Assembly: GCA_937901255.1 (NCBI GenBank)
Contig: CALCHN010000044.1
Span: 1-64,000 of the forward strand
From: an uncultured Flavobacteriales bacterium
GTDB lineage: Bacteria; Bacteroidota; Bacteroidia; Flavobacteriales_E; Vicingaceae
Reading direction: 5' to 3'
Length of the DNA: 64,000 nt
Made by a program: the position numbers and the translations under genes. Every line of letters starts with the position of its first letter. Position 1 is the stretch's first letter. The notes under the pieces were generated by a model that was given only the letters and a program-made list of their open reading frames with translations, did no database searches and was not told the DNA's origin. This document shows, piece by piece, positions 34,812 to 43,203 of the stretch.

Positions 34812-35216
34812 TCAAAAATAAGCCTTCATAGCTTCAATAAAATCAGTAGGTGCAGCACATGGTCGTTGTGTATTTTTGTTAATAAAAACCAATGTTGTTG
34901 AAGCTTCATTAATCAACTCATTTTTTTCATTAAAGGTTTGGTAAGTGAATGAAATTCGTGCTTGAGGGAGTTCGCTAATGGTTGTTTCTATTCTTAATTC
35001 ATCATCATAAAAAGCAGGTTTGTAGTATTTTATAGAAAACTCTAAAACAGGCAAGGCTATGCCTTCATCTTCCATTCTTCTGTAACTAAACCCTAATTTT
35101 TTAATGGCTTCTACACGAGCTACTTCAAAATAAGTAGCATAATTTCCGTAATAAACATAGCCCATCATATCGGTTTCGGCATATCTAACTCTTATTTTTG
35201 TTGTTGATGTGTACAT
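34812..35216 (-). CDS. Acyl-CoA thioesterase, YbgC/FcbC (4HBT) family
   Basis: A 134-residue hot-dog fold thioesterase. The catalytic segment YAETDMMGYVYYGNYATYFEVAR (near 12-34) contains the conserved Asp (D16) and the Tyr/Asn pattern of the 4-hydroxybenzoyl-CoA thioesterase/YbgC class, followed by the usual KLGFSYRRMEDEG. Length and ATG at 35216 are standard. Physiological substrate unknown; YbgC homologs are linked to phospholipid or acyl-CoA turnover. Single gene, convergent with the symporter gene. Confidence 0.92.
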   Translation of the reverse strand: MYTSTTKIRVRYAETDMMGYVYYGNYATYFEVARVEAIKKLGFSYRRMEDEGIALPVLEFSIKYYKPAFYDDELRIETTISELPQARISFTYQTFNEKNELINEASTTLVFINKNTQRPCAAPTDFIEAMKAYF

Positions 35217-35290
35217 AATATAAAATTGATGAAAAATTTACGGTAAAGTTCGTAATTTGGTCAACTCAGGCAAACTTATTAAGCAATAAC

Positions 35291-36067
35291 ATGCAGTTTT
35301 TTTTCTCAACATACCCATTTTCAGCTATTAAGAGAGTGTTGGCAACAGTTTTTACTGTTTTTCTCCTTGCTTGTCAGCCTGCGGTTTATGAGAAAACCAA
35401 AGATACTTCCATTAATATTAGTGAAACAACAACAGCACACCAACAAGCAACAGTGTTAATTTCTCCTTTTAAAGATAGTCTAGAAAAAGAAATGAATGAA
35501 GTACTGGTTTTGTCTGCTGAAGAATTTCCTAAAGAAAAAGGTAAGCCAGAAACTAAATTGGGAAACCTTGTTGCGGATTTAAGTCTTGAAATAGCTAATA
35601 AAATGTATGAAGGTAATATAGATTTTTGTATGTTGAATTTTGGTGGATTAAGAACTTCTCTTCCCAAAGGCGAAATTACCCGAGGAAAAATTTTTGAATT
35701 GATGCCTTTTGAAAATGAGTTGGTGGTGGTTAGTATTAGTCAAGATAGTTTAAATAGTTTAATAAATTACTTAAATAGAGTTGGAGGACAACCTGTTTCG
35801 GGAGTTAAAGTTGAATTTTCTCAAGATAATCAAGAGGTAAAATATAAATATCGAAAAAATGATAAATCATTAAATACGACTTACACAATATTAACATCCG
35901 ACTATTTAGCCAATGGTGGTGATAACATGACTTTCTTTTTAAATCCTATTAAAATAGAAAAAGTAGGGATAAAATTAAGAGATGCCATTATACAATATTG
36001 TGTAGAACAACACGCACAAGGAAAACAACTAAGCGGAAAATTAGAAGGGAGGATAGTTTATGAGTAA
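35291..36067 (+). CDS. 5'-nucleotidase C-terminal domain lipoprotein
   Basis: A 258-residue exported protein: signal peptide with lipobox LLAC (Cys28), a short Thr/Ser linker, then a single 5'-nucleotidase C-terminal (5_nucleotid_C) domain with the substrate-binding elements ETKLGNLVADLSLEIA, NFGGLRTSLPKGEIT, and the aromatic/Asn clamp region in LTSDYLANGGDNM. It lacks the metallophosphoesterase domain, which is supplied by the next gene; their coding regions overlap by 8 bases. Together they equal a UshA-type 5'-nucleotidase with the domain order reversed in the transcript. Predicted location: periplasm or outer membrane surface. Confidence 0.9.
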   Translation: MQFFFSTYPFSAIKRVLATVFTVFLLACQPAVYEKTKDTSINISETTTAHQQATVLISPFKDSLEKEMNEVLVLSAEEFPKEKGKPETKLGNLVADLSLEIANKMYEGNIDFCMLNFGGLRTSLPKGEITRGKIFELMPFENELVVVSISQDSLNSLINYLNRVGGQPVSGVKVEFSQDNQEVKYKYRKNDKSLNTTYTILTSDYLANGGDNMTFFLNPIKIEKVGIKLRDAIIQYCVEQHAQGKQLSGKLEGRIVYE

Positions 36068-36986
36068 CAGAAGAACCTTTATAAAACAATCTTTTTTAGG
36101 TGGCGTTTCTTTGCTTGGGGCTGCAGCATTAAATCCGCTTTCGGCTGCTATTCTTAAAAAAAATCATACAAAAATTACTATTTTACATACCAACGATGTG
36201 CATAGTCACATAGAACCATTTCCGAGTAATGATCCTAAATATCCTAATATGGGAGGAGCTGCTAAACGAGCTGCTTTGATAGATAAAATCAGAACGGAAG
36301 AAAAAAATGTGTTGTTGTTAGATGCCGGAGATATTTTTCAGGGAACACCTTACTTTAATATGTATGGCGGAGAGTTAGAGTTTAAACTAATGAGTTTAAT
36401 GAAATATGATGCAGCTACAATTGGCAACCATGATTTTGATAATGGTATTGAAGGCTTAAATAAAATGCTACCTCATGCTAATTTTCCTTTTGTAAATGCA
36501 AATTATGATTTTACAAATACCATATTAAATGGAAAAATTGCTCCTTATAAAATAATAGAAAAAGATAAGGTGAAAATTGGCATTTTTGGAGTTGGAGTGG
36601 AGTTAGCTGGTTTGGTAGATAAAAAATTATATGCCGAAACACACTATAATAATCCGATAATTGCTGCCAATAAAACGGCAGAACACTTAAAATATAACGA
36701 AAAATGCCACTTAATTATATGCTTGTCGCATTTGGGATATGCATACAAAAGCAATAAAGTTTCTGACAATATATTGGCTAAAGAAACAAAAAATATTGAC
36801 CTAATAACTGGAGGTCATACACATACATTTTTAGAAGAACCAACTAAGGTTAAAAACAAAGCCAATAAAGTTACTTTAATTAACCAAGTTGGCTGGGCAG
36901 GACTATATTTAGGTAGGATAGACTTTTATATCAACCCCTTAGATAAAGCCTTTACCTCAATTAATGATAAAATAAGCGTTATCTAA
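36060..36986 (+). CDS. 5'-nucleotidase/UshA-type metallophosphoesterase domain protein
   Basis: A 308-residue exported calcineurin-like phosphoesterase. The twin-Arg-like NRRTFIKQSFLGG signal (about 3-15) followed by a hydrophobic stretch suggests Tat export. The dinuclear metal site is intact: ILHTNDVHSH (near 38-47), LLDAGDIFQG (near 81-90), GNHDFDNG (near 120-127), LSHLGY, and GGHTHTF (near 255-261). It is only the N-terminal half of a UshA-type nucleotidase; the substrate-binding C-terminal domain is encoded by the overlapping gene upstream. The pair should dephosphorylate extracellular nucleotides. Confidence 0.93.
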   Translation: MSNRRTFIKQSFLGGVSLLGAAALNPLSAAILKKNHTKITILHTNDVHSHIEPFPSNDPKYPNMGGAAKRAALIDKIRTEEKNVLLLDAGDIFQGTPYFNMYGGELEFKLMSLMKYDAATIGNHDFDNGIEGLNKMLPHANFPFVNANYDFTNTILNGKIAPYKIIEKDKVKIGIFGVGVELAGLVDKKLYAETHYNNPIIAANKTAEHLKYNEKCHLIICLSHLGYAYKSNKVSDNILAKETKNIDLITGGHTHTFLEEPTKVKNKANKVTLINQVGWAGLYLGRIDFYINPLDKAFTSINDKISVI

Positions 36987-37221
36987 ATAAAAAAAAGATA
37001 AAAAACAATAGATAAAAATTTTTTTTTTCATTTTTTTATTCAAATATTTGTTAGCACAAAAGAGAGGTGGTTTTTAGTTTTAAAAATCATTGATTTTAAA
37101 CAGCTTATTAAAATTATTTTAGTTAATTTAGACAGCCGTTTCACAGCAGTATTAAAAGAGTTTTGACTCTTAGTAAATTAGAGAGAAATTAGTAAAAACA
37201 TAAAAATAGGAGTTATTAAAA

Positions 37222-38655
37222 ATGGATAAAAACTTTACTTCAGTATGGGAAAATTGCCTTCAGGTAATAAAAGACAATGTTAGCTTACAGAGTTACAAAA
37301 CTTGGTTTGAACCCATTGTTCCTGTTAAACTGAAAGACAAAGTACTTACCATTCAGGTGCCTAGTCAGTTTTTTTACGAATGGTTGGAAGAGCATTACGT
37401 TTCTATCTTAAAGAAAACCATTAAAAAAGAATTAGGTGCTGAAGGTAGGTTAGAGTATAGCATCGTAATAGAAAACAACAGCAAAACTAATAATCCATAT
37501 ACCTTAAAAATTCCTGCTACCAATAAACCGCATATTAAAAACAATCCGGTAAATATGCCTATAGATTTAAATAAAAATAAATCTATCAGAAATCCATTTA
37601 TCATTCCCGGAATTGCTCATTTAAATGTAGAATCTCAATTAAACCCAAATTATTCTTTCGATAATTTTGTTGAAGGAGATTGCAACAGGTTAGCACGTTC
37701 TGCCGGTTTTGCAGTTTCTAACAATCCTGGAGGAACTTCTTTTAACCCATTATTAGTATATGGTGGAGTAGGTTTAGGAAAAACCCACTTGGCTCACGCT
37801 ATTGGTATTGAAGTAAAAAATAAATTTCCAAATAAAATTGTATTGTATGTTTCTTCGGAGAAATTTACTCAACAATTTATTGATGCAGTAAAAAATAACG
37901 AACAAAACGATTTTATTCATTTCTATCAAATGATAGATGTGTTAATTATTGATGATGTTCAATTTTTTGCAGGAAAAGCTAAAACACAAGATGTTTTCTT
38001 CCACATATTTAACCATTTACACCAATCAGGAAAACAAATAATTCTTACAGCTGATAAAGCTCCAGTAGAAATTATTGGTATGGAACAGCGATTATTATCT
38101 CGTTTTAAATGGGGCTTAGCTGCTGATTTACAATCGCCTGATTTGGAAACTAGAATAGCTATTTTAGAAAAGAAAATGTATAGCGAAGGGTTAGAATTAC
38201 CTAAAGATGTTGTTGAATACATTGCTTACAGTATTACTACCAATGTTAGAGAACTAGAAGGAGCCTTAATTTCTATTTTAGCTCAATCTTCTCTAAACAA
38301 AAAAGCGGTAACTATTGATTTGGCTAGACAAATGGTGGATAAGTTTGTTAAGAATACAGCCAGAGAAGTTTCTATAGATTATATCCAGAAAGTAGTTTGC
38401 GATTATTTTGATATGCCTATTGAAACCTTAAAATCTAAAACTAGAAAAAGAGAAGTAGTACAAGCTCGTCAAATAGCCATGTATTTCTCTAAACAAATGA
38501 CAAAATCTAGCTTGGCTTCTATTGGTATGCATTGCGGAGGAAAAGACCACGCAACAGTATTACATGCTTGCAAAACAGTTAATAACCTTATGGATACCGA
38601 TAAACGTTTTAGAGGTTATATAGAGGAATTGAAAAAGAAAATTAGTTTACAATAA
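37222..38655 (+). CDS. dnaA: Chromosomal replication initiator protein DnaA
   Basis: Binds DnaA boxes and opens the replication origin. The 477 residues have the standard four-domain layout: N-terminal domain I (about 1-85, SVWENCLQVIKDNVSLQSYKTWF), a variable linker, the AAA+ domain with Walker A GGVGLGKTHL (near 179-188) and Walker B VLIIDDVQFF (near 238-247), and domain IV with the box-binding signature CGGKDHATVLHACKTV (near 438-453). ATG at 37222. The 235-base AT-rich spacer upstream has no convincing DnaA boxes, only a small hairpin (AAGAGT/ACTCTT, 37156-37171). A strong terminator follows. Confidence 0.97.
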   Translation: MDKNFTSVWENCLQVIKDNVSLQSYKTWFEPIVPVKLKDKVLTIQVPSQFFYEWLEEHYVSILKKTIKKELGAEGRLEYSIVIENNSKTNNPYTLKIPATNKPHIKNNPVNMPIDLNKNKSIRNPFIIPGIAHLNVESQLNPNYSFDNFVEGDCNRLARSAGFAVSNNPGGTSFNPLLVYGGVGLGKTHLAHAIGIEVKNKFPNKIVLYVSSEKFTQQFIDAVKNNEQNDFIHFYQMIDVLIIDDVQFFAGKAKTQDVFFHIFNHLHQSGKQIILTADKAPVEIIGMEQRLLSRFKWGLAADLQSPDLETRIAILEKKMYSEGLELPKDVVEYIAYSITTNVRELEGALISILAQSSLNKKAVTIDLARQMVDKFVKNTAREVSIDYIQKVVCDYFDMPIETLKSKTRKREVVQARQIAMYFSKQMTKSSLASIGMHCGGKDHATVLHACKTVNNLMDTDKRFRGYIEELKKKISLQ

Positions 38656-38681
38656 TATAAACTTAAAATTTGCACTAACTA

Positions 38682-38718
38682 AACAGGAATTTCTTAACTA
38701 AGAGATTCCTGTTTTTTT
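38682..38718 (+). terminator. Rho-independent terminator after dnaA
   Basis: A 14-bp stem, AACAGGAATTTCTT (38682-38695) with its complement (38700-38713, one T-G wobble), has a 4-base loop and is followed by seven T. Confidence 0.88.
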
Positions 38719-38731
38719 GTTTTAAAAACCT

Positions 38732-38863
38732 ATGTTTAACAGATTTGACAAACCATCTTCAATTTATAAACCAATGAGCAAAAAAGCTCAAAAGGTTTTG
38801 TTTTACATTGTTATTGCACTTTTTATTTTTATTGTGGCTTATCTATTTTCATTTTACATTTAA
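38732..38863 (+). CDS. Small single-span membrane peptide after dnaA
   Basis: A 43-codon frame starting with ATG at 38732 and ending with TAA at 38863. The peptide has a basic N-terminal half (FNRFDKPSSIYKPMSKKAQK) and one clear membrane helix (about 22-43, rich in Ile, Leu, Phe and Tyr). The charge distribution predicts an N-in orientation. The coding pattern and the positively charged flank argue that it is real, and its position between the dnaA terminator and the aroA/aroQ gene leaves no competing gene. No function known. Confidence 0.65.
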   Translation: MFNRFDKPSSIYKPMSKKAQKVLFYIVIALFIFIVAYLFSFYI

Positions 38864-38908
38864 TTATTTCGTCAACTTCAATTTAACTTAGCTAATTTTG
38901 CTTCATTA

Positions 38909-39982
38909 ATGAAATCAATCAATCATATACTTAGCAAAAAAGATAAGCCCATTATTATTAGTGGACCTTGTAGTGCCGAATCTGAAGAACAGTTAATGGA
39001 AACAGCTAAGGCTTTAAAGGCACTTAATAAAGTTGATGTGCTAAGGGCAGGAATATGGAAACCCCGAACAAAACCCGGTAGTTTTGAGGGCGTTGGTTTA
39101 GAAGCCTTAAAGTGGTTACAAAAAGCAAAGAAAGCAACAGGCTTAAAAACTGCTACAGAAGTAGCCAATACACAACATGTTGAAGAAGCGTTGAAATATG
39201 ATGTTGATGTATTGTGGATAGGAGCTAGAACTACTGTTAATCCTTTTGTGGTTCAAGAAATTGCAGACGCATTACACGGAACAGATGCAACGGTTTTAAT
39301 AAAAAATCCAATAAATCCAGATTTACAACTTTGGGAAGGAGCAATAGAACGTTTTGCAAAAGTAGGTATTACTAAAATTGGAGCTATCCACAGAGGATTC
39401 TCAAAATATGGCGATTCGTATTATAGAAATCCACCTCAGTGGCAAATTCCTATTGAGTTAATGCAGCATTACCCAGATTTAACTATGATTTGCGACCCCA
39501 GTCATATCTGCGGTAAGCGTGATAATCTGTTTGCTGTTGCTCAAAAAGCAATGGATTTAGATTTTGATGGACTAATGATTGAAGCTCATCTTGATCCGGA
39601 CAATGCGTTAAGTGATGCTTTACAACAAATAACACCTCAAACACTTGAGAAGTTTATTAGCCAGTTGGTAGTTAGAAAAACAAAATTAAACCCAACACTC
39701 ACAACAGAACTTGATAAAATAAGAAGAAGCATTAATGTGCTTGATGGCGAATTATTAGATGTACTTTCAAAAAGAATGGAACTGATTAATGAGTTGGCTC
39801 AGTATAAAAAAGAAAATAATATTCAGATTTTACAACCTAAGCGTTGGGAAGAAATTTTGTTAAAAGCACTAGAAGAAGCTAAAGAAAAAGGATTGAGCGA
39901 AAGATTTATTAGAAATTTATTTACAGAAATTCATATTGAATCTATTAAGCTTCAGAGTAATATAATGAACGAAGAAAACTAA
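38909..39982 (+). CDS. Bifunctional DAHP synthase / chorismate mutase (AroA type Ib - AroQ)
   Basis: Fuses the first step of aromatic amino acid synthesis (phosphoenolpyruvate plus erythrose 4-phosphate) to the chorismate mutase step. The 357 residues contain a type I-beta DAHP synthase barrel (about 1-255: IISGPCSAES near 16-25, RAGIWKPRTKPGSFEG near 46-61, LIKNPIN, IHRGFS, CDPSHICGKRD) and a C-terminal all-helical AroQ mutase (about 262-350, LDKIRRSINVLDGELLDVLSKRMELI). The fusion is common in Bacteroidota, where it allows allosteric control by prephenate or Phe/Tyr. ATG at 38909; the phosphatase gene follows after 11 bases, so it leads the operon. Confidence 0.95.
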   Translation: MKSINHILSKKDKPIIISGPCSAESEEQLMETAKALKALNKVDVLRAGIWKPRTKPGSFEGVGLEALKWLQKAKKATGLKTATEVANTQHVEEALKYDVDVLWIGARTTVNPFVVQEIADALHGTDATVLIKNPINPDLQLWEGAIERFAKVGITKIGAIHRGFSKYGDSYYRNPPQWQIPIELMQHYPDLTMICDPSHICGKRDNLFAVAQKAMDLDFDGLMIEAHLDPDNALSDALQQITPQTLEKFISQLVVRKTKLNPTLTTELDKIRRSINVLDGELLDVLSKRMELINELAQYKKENNIQILQPKRWEEILLKALEEAKEKGLSERFIRNLFTEIHIESIKLQSNIMNEEN

Positions 39983-39993
39983 AAAGTAAGAGG

Positions 39994-40461
39994 ATGCAAA
40001 AAGTATTATTTGTTTGTTTGGGAAATATTTGTAGGTCGGCAATGGCACAAGGAATTTTAGAAGCTAAAGCCAAACAATATGGATTAAATTTATTGGTAGA
40101 TTCTGCCGGAACATCCGATTATCATATTGGAGAAGCACCTGATGAAAGAATGCAAGCCAAAGCATTAGAGTATGATGTAGATATTTCTCAGCAACAAGCT
40201 AGGCAGTTTATCTATAATGATTTTCAGGAGTTTGATTATGTTTTTGCGATGGATAGCTCTAACTACAATAATATTTTAACCCTAGCAAAAACCTATGCAG
40301 ATAAACAAAAAGTAACCCTATTTTTAAATTTAGTTTATCCAAACGAAAATAGAAATGTACCAGATCCTTATTATGGAGGAGAGGCAGGCTTTGAAGAAGT
40401 TTATCAATTATTAGATAATGCTTGTGAGGTATTTATAAAACAAATTAATAATGAACAATAA
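39994..40461 (+). CDS. Low-molecular-weight protein-tyrosine phosphatase
   Basis: A 155-residue cytosolic phosphatase. The P-loop CLGNICRS (8-15) with nucleophile Cys8 and Arg14, and the general acid Asp124 in VPDPYYGG, are intact. In many bacteria such enzymes (Wzb, Ptp) dephosphorylate bacterial tyrosine kinases controlling polysaccharide export; the window carries one such kinase gene at 58307, but about 18 kb away. Locally it is in an operon with aroA/aroQ and the RsmI-like gene, whose ATG overlaps its stop by 11 bases. Confidence 0.95.
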   Translation: MQKVLFVCLGNICRSAMAQGILEAKAKQYGLNLLVDSAGTSDYHIGEAPDERMQAKALEYDVDISQQQARQFIYNDFQEFDYVFAMDSSNYNNILTLAKTYADKQKVTLFLNLVYPNENRNVPDPYYGGEAGFEEVYQLLDNACEVFIKQINNEQ

Positions 40462-41158
40462 AGGAACACTATACTTAATACCAACCACATTGGGAGAATC
40501 TGCTTACGATCAGGTTATTCCATCGTTTAACAATGCTATTTTACAAGAAATAGATGTTTTTATTGTAGAAAATATTAAAACTGCTAGAAGGTTTATTAAA
40601 AAAACGGCACCTGAGAAAGTAATAGATGATTTAGTTTTTCACGAAATAAATAAAAGAACCAATTTAGATATGTTGCCCACTTTTCTGAAATCAATAGATG
40701 AAGGAAAAAATATTGGTGTTATATCCGATGCTGGTTGTCCTGGTGTTGCCGACCCCGGAGCAGATGTTGTGGCTTTAGCTCATCAAAAAAACATAAAAGT
40801 AATGCCGTTAGTTGGACCTTCGTCAATTTTATTATCGTTAATGGCAAGTGGTTTTAACGGACAAAGTTTTTGTTTTAATGGTTATTTACCTAAAGAACAA
40901 AAAGACAGGGTAAGAAAATTGAAAGATCTAGAAAGAATTGCTATTGCTCAAAAGCAAACGCAGCTTTTTATCGAAACGCCTTACAGAAATCAACACGTAT
41001 TAACCGATTTATTAGCCAACTGCAATCCAAATACAAAATTGTGTATAGCGGTAGATATAACAATGGCTTCGGAGCAAATTGCTACCAAAACCATTGCAGA
41101 ATGGAAAAATACCACTATTGATTTGAATAAAAGACCGTGTATCTTTTTATTAGGGTAA
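40451..41158 (+). CDS. SAM-dependent methyltransferase, RsmI-like
   Basis: A 235-residue tetrapyrrole-methylase-fold enzyme of the RsmI group, which 2'-O-methylates C1402 of 16S rRNA. Seen motifs: GTLYLIPTTLGE near the N-terminus, ISDAGCPGVADPGADVV (near 96-112) and GPSSILLSLMASGFNGQSFCFNGYLP, then ETPYRN. Compared with canonical RsmI (about 280-290 residues) it is shorter and the N-terminal and C-terminal segments differ, as in the shorter RsmI-like paralogs of Bacteroidota, so the precise substrate is uncertain. It overlaps the phosphatase gene by 11 bases. Confidence 0.88.
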   Translation: MNNKGTLYLIPTTLGESAYDQVIPSFNNAILQEIDVFIVENIKTARRFIKKTAPEKVIDDLVFHEINKRTNLDMLPTFLKSIDEGKNIGVISDAGCPGVADPGADVVALAHQKNIKVMPLVGPSSILLSLMASGFNGQSFCFNGYLPKEQKDRVRKLKDLERIAIAQKQTQLFIETPYRNQHVLTDLLANCNPNTKLCIAVDITMASEQIATKTIAEWKNTTIDLNKRPCIFLLG

Positions 41159-41177
41159 TTATAGAAATTAGAGATCC

Positions 41178-41254
41178 CGAAAAATGTTTTTGTGAAAAAC
41201 TAATTTTTCGAGGATGCTCGTAAAAATAAAGAATTAACAATTCTTGTTTTTACG
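41178..41254. repeat. Cluster of intergenic hairpins between the RsmI-like gene and fhs
   Basis: Two stems follow one another. The first has CGAAAAA (41178-41184) paired with TTTTTCG (41204-41210), enclosing a second stem GTTTTT/AAAAAC (41186-41200). The second has CGTAAAAA (41219-41226) paired with TTTTTACG (41247-41254), with AGAATT/AATTCT nested inside. They may act as a terminator for the plus-strand operon and for fhs, or be remnants of dispersed repeats. Confidence 0.65.
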
Positions 41255-41264
41255 GCATTAGAAA

Positions 41265-41303
41265 TTAACCTCATAACCTTTTAACCTCATAACCTCATAA
41301 CCT
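41265..41303. repeat. Short direct repeats of CCTCATAA
   Basis: A 15-base unit TTAACCTCATAACCT occurs at 41265-41279 and 41281-41295, and CATAACCT occurs three times in all (41272, 41288 and 41296). The cluster ends 2 bases before the fhs stop codon. Confidence 0.7.
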
Positions 41304-41305
41304 AA

Positions 41306-42982
41306 CTAAGATAGTCCACTAATTTTACCGTCATTATCAATAAACATTCCTTCAGATGCTGGAACAACTGGTAATCCCGGCATACGCATCATGTTACCTA
41401 AAATAGGAATAACAAAACCTGCTCCTGAAGCAAATTCAAATTCTCTAACGCTAATGGTAAATCCTGTTGGTCTGCCAATTAAACTCTCATTATCCGAAAA
41501 AGATTTTTGAGTTTTAGCCATACATACTGGAAGTTCATTCATGCCTAAGCTTTCAATTTTTTTCAAATCGGTTAGGGCTTTTTTAGAATATTCAACACCA
41601 TCAGCACCATAAATGTTTTTGGCAATAATTTCAATTTTTTCTTTAATAGGAAGTTTCCAATCGTAAAGTGGCTTAAAGTTATTTTTACCGCTTTCAATTT
41701 CTGTTACAACAGCTTGTGCCAGATTTGTCATACCATCACCACCTTTAGCAAAACCTTCAGCAACAATAGCTTTTACACCTAAATCGGCACATCTATCCTG
41801 AATAAGTTTAACTTCCTCAGCACTATCAGAAGGGAAAGCATTAATAGCAACTACAGGATTTAATCCGAATTTTTTACAGTTTTCTATGTGTTTTTCAAGG
41901 TTAGCAAAACCATTGCTCACTCTTTCAACATTAGCATCGTTATATTGTTCTTTGGTAGCTCCTCCGTGGTGACGTAAAGCTCTTATGGTTGCCACCAACA
42001 CTAGTGCTTTAGGTTTTAATCCACCAGAAACACATTTTATGTCTAAGAATTTTTCAGCACCTAAATCAGCACCAAAACCAGCTTCTGTAACTACATAATC
42101 CGATAAAGATAATCCCATTTTTGTTGCTAAAATAGTGTTCGTACCTTGAGCAATATTAGCAAATGGACCACCATGTATAATAGCAGGATTTCCCTCTAAT
42201 GTTTGAACTAAGTTAGGCTTAATAGCATCTTTAAGTAAGATAGCCATTGCATTTTCTGCCTTTAAATCTCTTGCATAAACAGGTTTTTTATCGAAAGTAA
42301 ATCCAACAAAAATATTTCCTAGCTTATTTTTTAAGTCTTCAAAGTTTTCAGACATACATAAAATTGCCATTACTTCTGAAGCAGGCGTAATATTAAAACC
42401 ATCTTGTCTGGGAATACCGTTTCCTGTACCACCTAAACCAATAACAATTTCTCTTAAAGCCCTGTCATTCATGTCCATTACTCTTTTCCAAACAATAGTT
42501 CTAGGGTCTATATTTAAATTATTGGTTTTATTTTGAATATTGTTATCTATTAAAGCTGACAAAAGGTTATTGGCTTTTTCTATAGCAGAAAAATCTCCTG
42601 TAAAATGCAGGTTGATATCTTCCATAGGAACTACTTGAGCATAACCGCCACCAGCAGCACCACCTTTAATTCCGAAAACAGGACCTAAAGAAGGCTCTCT
42701 TAAAACTACAGTGGTTTTCTTTCCAATTTTATTAAGTCCTTCAGTTAAACCTATAGAAGTAGTAGTTTTTCCTTCTCCGGCAGGAGTAGGAGTAAGAGCT
42801 GTAACTAAAATTAAATTGCTTTTATCAATATTTTCCTGACGAATAAGGCTTAATGGAAGTTTAGCCTTATATTTTCCATACATTTCAATGTCATCTTCAT
42901 TTATATTTAAGTAAGAAGATATTGCTGTAATGTGTTTTAGCTTAGTGTTTTGTGCTATTTCAATGTCAGAAGGAAATCCCAT
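41306..42982 (-). CDS. fhs: Formate-tetrahydrofolate ligase
   Basis: Makes 10-formyl-tetrahydrofolate from formate, ATP and tetrahydrofolate in one-carbon metabolism. The 558 residues match the family (about 555): P-loop TPAGEGKTTTSIGL (near 66-79), FGIKGGAAGGGYAQVVPMEDINLHFTGD (near 108-135) and GGPFANIAQGTNT, plus the C-terminal GFVIPILGNMMRMPGLP. ATG at 42982 is the standard start. It is single; the 309-base spacer upstream contains a strong palindrome and no other gene. Its end is adjacent to the CCTCATAA direct repeats. Confidence 0.97.
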   Translation of the reverse strand: MGFPSDIEIAQNTKLKHITAISSYLNINEDDIEMYGKYKAKLPLSLIRQENIDKSNLILVTALTPTPAGEGKTTTSIGLTEGLNKIGKKTTVVLREPSLGPVFGIKGGAAGGGYAQVVPMEDINLHFTGDFSAIEKANNLLSALIDNNIQNKTNNLNIDPRTIVWKRVMDMNDRALREIVIGLGGTGNGIPRQDGFNITPASEVMAILCMSENFEDLKNKLGNIFVGFTFDKKPVYARDLKAENAMAILLKDAIKPNLVQTLEGNPAIIHGGPFANIAQGTNTILATKMGLSLSDYVVTEAGFGADLGAEKFLDIKCVSGGLKPKALVLVATIRALRHHGGATKEQYNDANVERVSNGFANLEKHIENCKKFGLNPVVAINAFPSDSAEEVKLIQDRCADLGVKAIVAEGFAKGGDGMTNLAQAVVTEIESGKNNFKPLYDWKLPIKEKIEIIAKNIYGADGVEYSKKALTDLKKIESLGMNELPVCMAKTQKSFSDNESLIGRPTGFTISVREFEFASGAGFVIPILGNMMRMPGLPVVPASEGMFIDNDGKISGLS

Positions 42983-43070
42983 ATTTTTATATTTTTAAGT
43001 TTAAAAGTTAAAAATAGGAAAATTTTAATCAGCTACAAATATTTGCTTGCTGAACTTTGTAAGATAACTA

Positions 43071-43102
43071 GTCTTTCTTTTGTCTTGATACAAAAGAAAG
43101 AC
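43071..43102. repeat. 13-bp perfect inverted repeat upstream of fhs
   Basis: GTCTTTCTTTTGT (43071-43083) and its exact complement ACAAAAGAAAGAC (43090-43102) are separated by CTTGAT. Such a stem could be a terminator-like structure, a DNA operator for fhs or a dispersed repeat; no T run follows on either strand, which makes the terminator reading less likely. Confidence 0.7.
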
Positions 43103-43174
43103 AAAGGTCGGTAGAGTGTACAATTAACAAATAACGTTTTATTCTTAATGTAGATTTAATCTTAGAAAAACTTA

Positions 43175-43203
43175 TTGTTTAGTGTGGAAATTTTTTAAAT
43201 TTG
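43175..43203 (+). promoter_or_regulatory. Promoter of the leucine-rich-repeat gene
   Basis: TTG (43175-43177), an 18-base spacer and TAAATTTG (43196-43203) match the Bacteroidota consensus. Confidence 0.65.

Noticed and set aside
36987..37221. Replication origin upstream of dnaA
   Set aside because: The spacer is AT-rich and next to dnaA, but I found no cluster of TTATCCACA-type DnaA boxes on either strand, nor downstream of the gene.
41265..41303. CRISPR array
   Set aside because: The units are only 8-15 bases, with no unique spacers of regular length and no cas genes in the window.
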